Shown here piece after piece: positions 6,766-9,534 of a DNA stretch of 9,534 bases (positions are counted from its first letter, which is position 1; every line of letters begins with the position of its first letter). This stretch comes from Verrucomicrobiota bacterium. Its GTDB lineage: Bacteria; Verrucomicrobiota; Verrucomicrobiia; Verrucomicrobiales; DEV007. Both the position numbers and the translations under genes were made by a program. A model generated the notes under the pieces. That model was not told the origin of the DNA. It made no database searches and saw nothing but the letters and a program-made list of their open reading frames with translations. The stretch spans positions 1 to 9,534 of the forward strand of contig JAQCER010000065.1 of the NCBI GenBank assembly GCA_027618625.1. The letters run 5' to 3'.

Positions 6766-7151
6766 TTCCCAATGCCACCGCCACCGATCGTGAGCCCCAG
6801 CCACACCGCCAGCAATCCACCTACGATGCTTGCCGCCAGATAAAGCAGCGCAATCCCCTGCTGTCCTCGTTGCAGAAGATTCACCGCTTCGAATCCAAAG
6901 GTGGAAAACGTGGTGAACCCGCTCAACAAACCGGTGAATAGAAGCCCGCGCAGCTGTTGCGAAATCCCCGAGCCAAGCCATCCATAGAGCAGACCGAAAA
7001 CCAGGCAGCCCGACAGGTTCACAAGGAGAGTCCCAGCCGGAAAGTCACCCATCGCTCGAGCCTGGATCCACTCACCGATGGCGAATCGGCCCAGAGCGCC
7101 AAACCCACCACCAATGGCGATACACAGCCAGGCGAGAAACTGAGTTTTCAC
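6753..7151 (-). CDS. crcB: CrcB/Fluc fluoride ion channel
   Basis: A 132-residue inner-membrane protein of the CrcB/Fluc family, which forms dual-topology dimers that let fluoride leave the cell and so protect against fluoride toxicity. Four hydrophobic segments are visible, about residues 5-25, 38-60, 66-90 and 99-121. Family motifs: GGGFGALGRF at 14-23, GTLLVNLSGCLVFG at 40-53 with the conserved Asn45, and GLLSGFTTFSTFGFE at 74-88, including Phe82 and Phe85, the positions of the phenylalanine box that lines the pore in characterised members. It is a single full-length subunit. The start is GTG 7151; its last bases overlap the upstream lipoprotein stop as GTGA, implying translational coupling. 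It is the last gene of a probable response regulator, lipoprotein, crcB operon. I see no fluoride riboswitch upstream of it or of the operon. Confidence 0.95.
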   Translation of the reverse strand: MKTQFLAWLCIAIGGGFGALGRFAIGEWIQARAMGDFPAGTLLVNLSGCLVFGLLYGWLGSGISQQLRGLLFTGLLSGFTTFSTFGFEAVNLLQRGQQGIALLYLAASIVGGLLAVWLGLTIGGGGIGKAEG

Positions 7152-8194
7152 AGATCGTCCGCCGCCGCGTCTTCGATAGAAGGGGACGTGAGTGGACCAC
7201 CGCTATCGCTATTGGTACCAAGATCCGTGAGCGACAGCCGCTTCCTGCGGTCGAGAAAGGACGCTTCGCTGGATCGTCCGGTGGTCGGCATCGCACCACT
7301 GTCCAGCAGGGAGACACCTTCGAAGGCAGCATCGGTCACCGGAGATTCTGCATCGAGCAGGACAACATCGGACACCTTCGAATCCTCCAGCTTTGGCGTC
7401 GACGCAGCGTTCAGCTCTGGAGTGCTCTTTGGCAATGTCGGGGTATTCGAGCTGATCATACCAGCGCGAGCCGGTGTCGAAGAAGGCGGAATCGGCATGA
7501 GTACAGGCGGCGTTTCACTGCTTTGCGATTCACTGCCTTGCGATTCAACACTCAGCTCGGGTTCGAGTTCTGAATCTGATTCTGACAAGGAGCCAGCAAT
7601 AAAAGGATCCTCTTGCTCGTTCTCCTGCTCTTGCAGCCCATCGGCACGTTGGATGGTTCCGTCCGTGTGGTCCTCCTTCTCATCCCAAAAACCAGCCAAT
7701 GGATCAACACCGTCCGCAGGGGTCGGCAACTCTGGGCCAGCCATGGGATACATCTCCTCGGGCTCATTCGAACCATTCGAAGACGAGGCCGGAGCGAGCG
7801 GCTCATTCGAAGAGTGCAGCGCTTTCCTTTCTCTCTCCCGATAGTGTTCGATCGAAAGATCTCCTCCATGGGCTTCAAGTTCCTGGGTCGTCGGCCAATA
7901 ATCCGCATCCTGACTGGTGCCTACCAGGCGCCGTTCCCCAGCTCCAGGTGCCGCAGCCAACTCTGGGGACACGGTCCGAGTGTTTGTGCTCCGCTCCGCA
8001 CTGCCACCACTGCCGCCATCGTCACCGATCTTCCAGTTCGGATCACCCCAAGTGTCCTCATCGTTCTTTTTCGGACGAAACAGGCTGCACGATACGAGAG
8101 AACCGCAGATTACTGCGGTCAGCAGCACACGAAGACTGAGAATGAGATTTCGCACCCAGTAAGATACGTCACTCAAACTGTTTCGCAAACCCAT
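7148..8194 (-). CDS. Acidic, largely disordered lipoprotein of unknown function
   Basis: A 348-residue protein I cannot assign to a family. The N-terminus is a lipoprotein signal: hydrophobic run LILSLRVLLTAVICGS and lipobox LVSC with the acceptor Cys36, so it should be lipid-anchored in the inner or outer membrane. The mature part is rich in Ser, Glu, Asp, Pro and Gly, with almost no predicted hydrophobic core: a Gly/Ser patch near 59-66, repeated SNEP motifs at 129-145, a Ser/Glu tract at 201-228 (SLSESDSELEPEL) and an acidic end (EDAAADDL). One basic spot, DRRKRL, is at 315-320. ATG 8194 gives a rather long signal; GTG 8155 (Val14) would give a 22-residue signal before Cys36 and is a good alternative. 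It lies 36 bases after the response regulator gene and overlaps crcB by four bases. The long open frame antisense to it at 6957-7844 looks like a by-product of its composition. Confidence 0.8.
   Translation of the reverse strand: MGLRNSLSDVSYWVRNLILSLRVLLTAVICGSLVSCSLFRPKKNDEDTWGDPNWKIGDDGGSGGSAERSTNTRTVSPELAAAPGAGERRLVGTSQDADYWPTTQELEAHGGDLSIEHYRERERKALHSSNEPLAPASSSNGSNEPEEMYPMAGPELPTPADGVDPLAGFWDEKEDHTDGTIQRADGLQEQENEQEDPFIAGSLSESDSELEPELSVESQGSESQSSETPPVLMPIPPSSTPARAGMISSNTPTLPKSTPELNAASTPKLEDSKVSDVVLLDAESPVTDAAFEGVSLLDSGAMPTTGRSSEASFLDRRKRLSLTDLGTNSDSGGPLTSPSIEDAAADDL
7514..7543 (-). repeat. 15-bp tandem duplication in the lipoprotein Ser/Glu tract
   Basis: Two adjacent copies of a 15-bp unit, TTCACTGCTTTGCGA at 7514-7528 and TTCACTGCCTTGCGA at 7529-7543 on the + strand, differ at one base. 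On the coding strand they encode the SESQ repeats at about residues 217-226. This kind of in-frame unit can expand or shrink by slippage without breaking the gene. Confidence 0.8.
7761..7811 (-). repeat. Short dispersed repeat GGCTCATTCGAA
   Basis: GGCTCATTCGAA occurs at 7761-7772 and 7800-7811, with a further CATTCGAA at 7774-7781. They encode the repeated Ser-Asn-Glu-Pro peptides at lipoprotein residues 129-145 and are most simply explained as a protein-level repeat. Confidence 0.6.
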
Positions 8195-8213
8195 AATTTC
8201 AATAAAATTATGG
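8191..8213. promoter_or_regulatory. Perfect 9-bp inverted repeat spanning the lipoprotein start codon
   Basis: CCATAATTT at 8191-8199 and AAATTATGG at 8205-8213 are exact reverse complements around the loop CAATA. The lipoprotein ATG (8194-8192 on the minus strand) lies inside one arm, and the repeat fills most of the 36-base gap after the response regulator stop. As DNA it could be a protein-binding operator; as RNA it would form a stem that hides the start codon of the lipoprotein, and so could set its translation relative to the upstream gene. The repeat itself is seen directly; both roles are inference. The stem is AT-rich and of modest stability. Confidence 0.55.
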
Positions 8214-8230
8214 CGCTTTAGCCGCCCTGA

Positions 8231-8854
8231 CTATTCGCCCGACAGTATCCCCACTTTGTCGGCCATCCGCACCAGATCTGCGACCGAATCCGCCTGCATC
8301 TTCTTGATCATGCGTCCACGGTGCACCTTTACCGTTTTCTCAGTAGCACCCAGTCGTTCACCGATCTGCTTGTTCAAAAAACCAGCAATCACGTACCCCA
8401 TGACCTCACGCTCTCGCTCAGTGAGAAGATCTACTCTCGCCTGCACTTCATCCCGCTCACGTGTTCGCGTGATGTATTCCATTTCCAGTACAATTGCTCG
8501 GTCGATCGCTGCGAAGAGCTCTTCCTCGGTGACAGGCTTCATCAAAAAGTCGACTGCCCCTGCCCGCATCGCACCCACGGCAGCTGGCACGTCGCCATTG
8601 GCAGTGAGAAAAATGATCGGGATCTGCACGTTGTTCTTCACGAGAAGCTCCTGTAACCGGCTGCCATTGAGGCCTGGCATGCATAAATCCAGAATAAGGC
8701 AAGCGGGGTGTGAAAGGGTCGCCGCGCGCAGAAATTCCTCGGCGGATCCATAGGTCTCTACTTTTCGATCGTTCGCCCGGATCAATCGCGCCAACCCTCT
8801 TCTGACCGAATCATCATCATCGACAACATAAACCGTGGCATCTGAGGAAGTCAT
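8231..8854 (-). CDS. FixJ/NarL-type response regulator with LuxR DNA-binding domain
   Basis: A 207-residue two-component response regulator. Receiver domain at about 1-120: acidic residues Asp12-Asp15 in YVVDDDDSVRRG, phospho-acceptor Asp56 in LILDLCMPGLNG, Thr84 in FLTANGD, and Lys106 in FLMKPV, all the expected active-site positions. After a helical, charged linker (121-140) comes a LuxR/GerE helix-turn-helix at about 143-205, with LTEREREV, NKQIGERLGATEKTVKVHRGRMIKKM and a final VADLVRMAD. This order and spacing match the FixJ/TodT-like group. It should bind DNA when phosphorylated by a histidine kinase. It is the first gene of the operon with the lipoprotein and crcB, and is divergent from a beta-propeller sensor gene at 9009, a common partner type, whose sequence in this window is broken. 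ATG 8854 is followed at once by a normal receiver N-terminus; upstream AAGAT is a weak Shine-Dalgarno. Confidence 0.93.
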   Translation of the reverse strand: MTSSDATVYVVDDDDSVRRGLARLIRANDRKVETYGSAEEFLRAATLSHPACLILDLCMPGLNGSRLQELLVKNNVQIPIIFLTANGDVPAAVGAMRAGAVDFLMKPVTEEELFAAIDRAIVLEMEYITRTRERDEVQARVDLLTEREREVMGYVIAGFLNKQIGERLGATEKTVKVHRGRMIKKMQADSVADLVRMADKVGILSGE

Positions 8855-9008
8855 TTTATCTTAAAATTAATCTAATAAAGGATTGATTCCATAGGTGGGT
8901 AGATAAATTCAATCGAAGGATTGGTCTAAGATGTTTAATCTGTAAATTTGTAAATGATCAAGGTAGTAATTTGAGCCTGCCCCAAACGACAGCCTCCAAA
9001 TAGGAAAA
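8855..9008. promoter_or_regulatory. AT-rich divergent intergenic regulatory region
   Basis: This 154-base stretch between the response regulator (leftward) and the propeller gene (rightward) is much more AT-rich than its surroundings and must hold both promoters. Direct repeats are visible: AAGGATTG at 8878-8885 and again at 8916-8923, 38 bases apart, and TGTAAAT at 8941-8947 and 8949-8955. For the leftward gene, TTGATC (plus-strand GATCAA near 8956-8961) with TTAAAC or TAAACA 17-18 bases on is a tentative -35/-10 pair. The repeats could be sites for the response regulator, which is inference. Confidence 0.45.
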
Positions 9009-9494
9009 GTGAAATTACTCGCAAAGAATAGACCATGCAAAAATGGATTTGAGCACGGCGCCTTATGGGGCTCGGGCAGGGCTATCATTTTGATCGGAGT
9101 TTTTCTTGTTTCGTTGGTCAATAAGGGCATTTCCGACTCCCTGCGGTTTGAAAGCTTACCTCGGACTACACCGTTGTCCGATCCGCGGGCACGGGCCGTA
9201 CACTGCGACCACTTGGGTCAGATATGGATTGGCTCTGGGAAAGGGCTCAGCAAGTACGACGGGCAGAGTATGAAGGAGTTCAGCCCGTATCGGGCACCTG
9301 ATTCAGATCCATCGAACTTCAAGGCGTCGGCCATCCACGAGGATCCATTGCATCGGTTGTGGATCGCAGGAGCAAACCAACTCTATATGTTTGATCCCGA
9401 TCGCGAACAATTTCAGTCGTTCGCTCACGAGAAGGGCAGCCCATCCTCGACTGCCACTGGAAAAATATGGCCCTTCCGGGAGTTTAGTGGGTAG
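9009..9494 (+). pseudogene. Beta-propeller sensor protein (two-component regulator propeller type), N-terminal part, apparently frameshifted
   Basis: GTG 9009, preceded closely by AGGAAAA at 9002-9008, starts a frame of 161 codons. A membrane-spanning signal (AIILIGVFLVSLV, residues 26-38) is followed by the start of a seven-bladed-type sensor propeller: RFESLPRTTPLSDPRARAV, then blade motifs GQIWIGSGKGLSKYDG and LWIAGANQLYMFDP, as in periplasmic sensor domains of hybrid histidine kinases and related regulators. The frame stops at TAG 9492-9494 after only two blades, far shorter than the family. Pieces of the expected next blade appear in other frames: SGSL and VGREGNG in frame 1, then WV and SSLPQKK in frame 2. 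So the gene was probably longer and carries several small indels, or the last 60 bases are poor sequence. If whole, it is a natural partner for the divergent response regulator. Confidence 0.7.
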
Positions 9495-9534
9495 AGAGGG
9501 AAATGGCCATGTCTAGCTTGCCGCAGAAGAAGAG

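Noticed and set aside
6957..7844. 295-codon + strand frame antisense to the lipoprotein gene
   Set aside because: It is Ser-rich with no start context and no domain features. The minus-strand frame has a lipobox and is coupled to crcB, so this is a compositional shadow.
8256..8753. 165-codon + strand frame opposite the response regulator
   Set aside because: The product is very Ser/Arg-rich and is the shadow of a clearly recognised receiver/LuxR protein.
7152..9008. Fluoride riboswitch upstream of crcB
   Set aside because: I looked in the intergenic DNA before the operon and in the short gap before the lipoprotein and saw nothing like the conserved crcB RNA; this was by eye only.
9494..9534. 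Start of a new gene at ATG 9503 or 9509 behind GAGAGGG
   Set aside because: The Shine-Dalgarno-like run is attractive, but the same bases are better explained as part of a frameshifted propeller blade, and only about ten codons are visible.

Overview
The window looks like a chromosomal piece of a moderately GC-rich Gram-negative bacterium, most likely Verrucomicrobiota (possibly another PVC lineage). This rests on the mix of families, not on any marker gene: a XylR-type AraC regulator, a secreted GH13 amylase, a PEP-CTERM protein, jelly-roll (discoidin-like) domains combined with choice-of-anchor D repeats, and a two-component-type beta-propeller sensor. Starts often lack a clear Shine-Dalgarno sequence, and no rRNA, tRNA, CRISPR array or complete insertion sequence is visible.

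Left part (1-2588, + strand): the C-terminal end of a XylR/AraC-family sugar-responsive regulator, a 290-base gap that holds a coding-looking minus-strand remnant, and a full-length exported alpha-amylase-family (GH13) enzyme with all catalytic residues. A sugar-sensing regulator beside a glucan hydrolase suggests an alpha-glucan utilisation locus; regulation of one by the other is inferred.

Middle part (2695-5437, + strand): two neighbouring genes for exported proteins built from the same roughly 175-residue discoidin-like domain. The first has one copy and a perfect PEP-CTERM anchor, but codon 33 is TAA where both the frame and the paralogue call for GAA (Glu), so it is probably a very recent pseudogene. 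The second, 668 residues, has the order jelly-roll, two choice-of-anchor D repeats, jelly-roll, C-terminal beta domain, and no PEP-CTERM signal. The three domain copies show mosaic similarity that suggests recombination between them. A 303-base gap with a possible membrane-segment remnant follows, then a D-2-hydroxyacid dehydrogenase (5741-6721).

Right part (6753-8854, - strand): a probable operon read as FixJ/LuxR-type response regulator, acidic disordered lipoprotein, CrcB/Fluc fluoride channel. The lipoprotein start codon lies inside a perfect 9-bp inverted repeat, and the lipoprotein stop overlaps the crcB GTG start by four bases (GTGA). Across an AT-rich divergent intergenic region a beta-propeller sensor begins on the + strand (GTG 9009). 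Its frame stops at 9494, while remains of the next propeller blade are scattered over the other frames, so it is either a decayed gene or poor sequence at the window edge.
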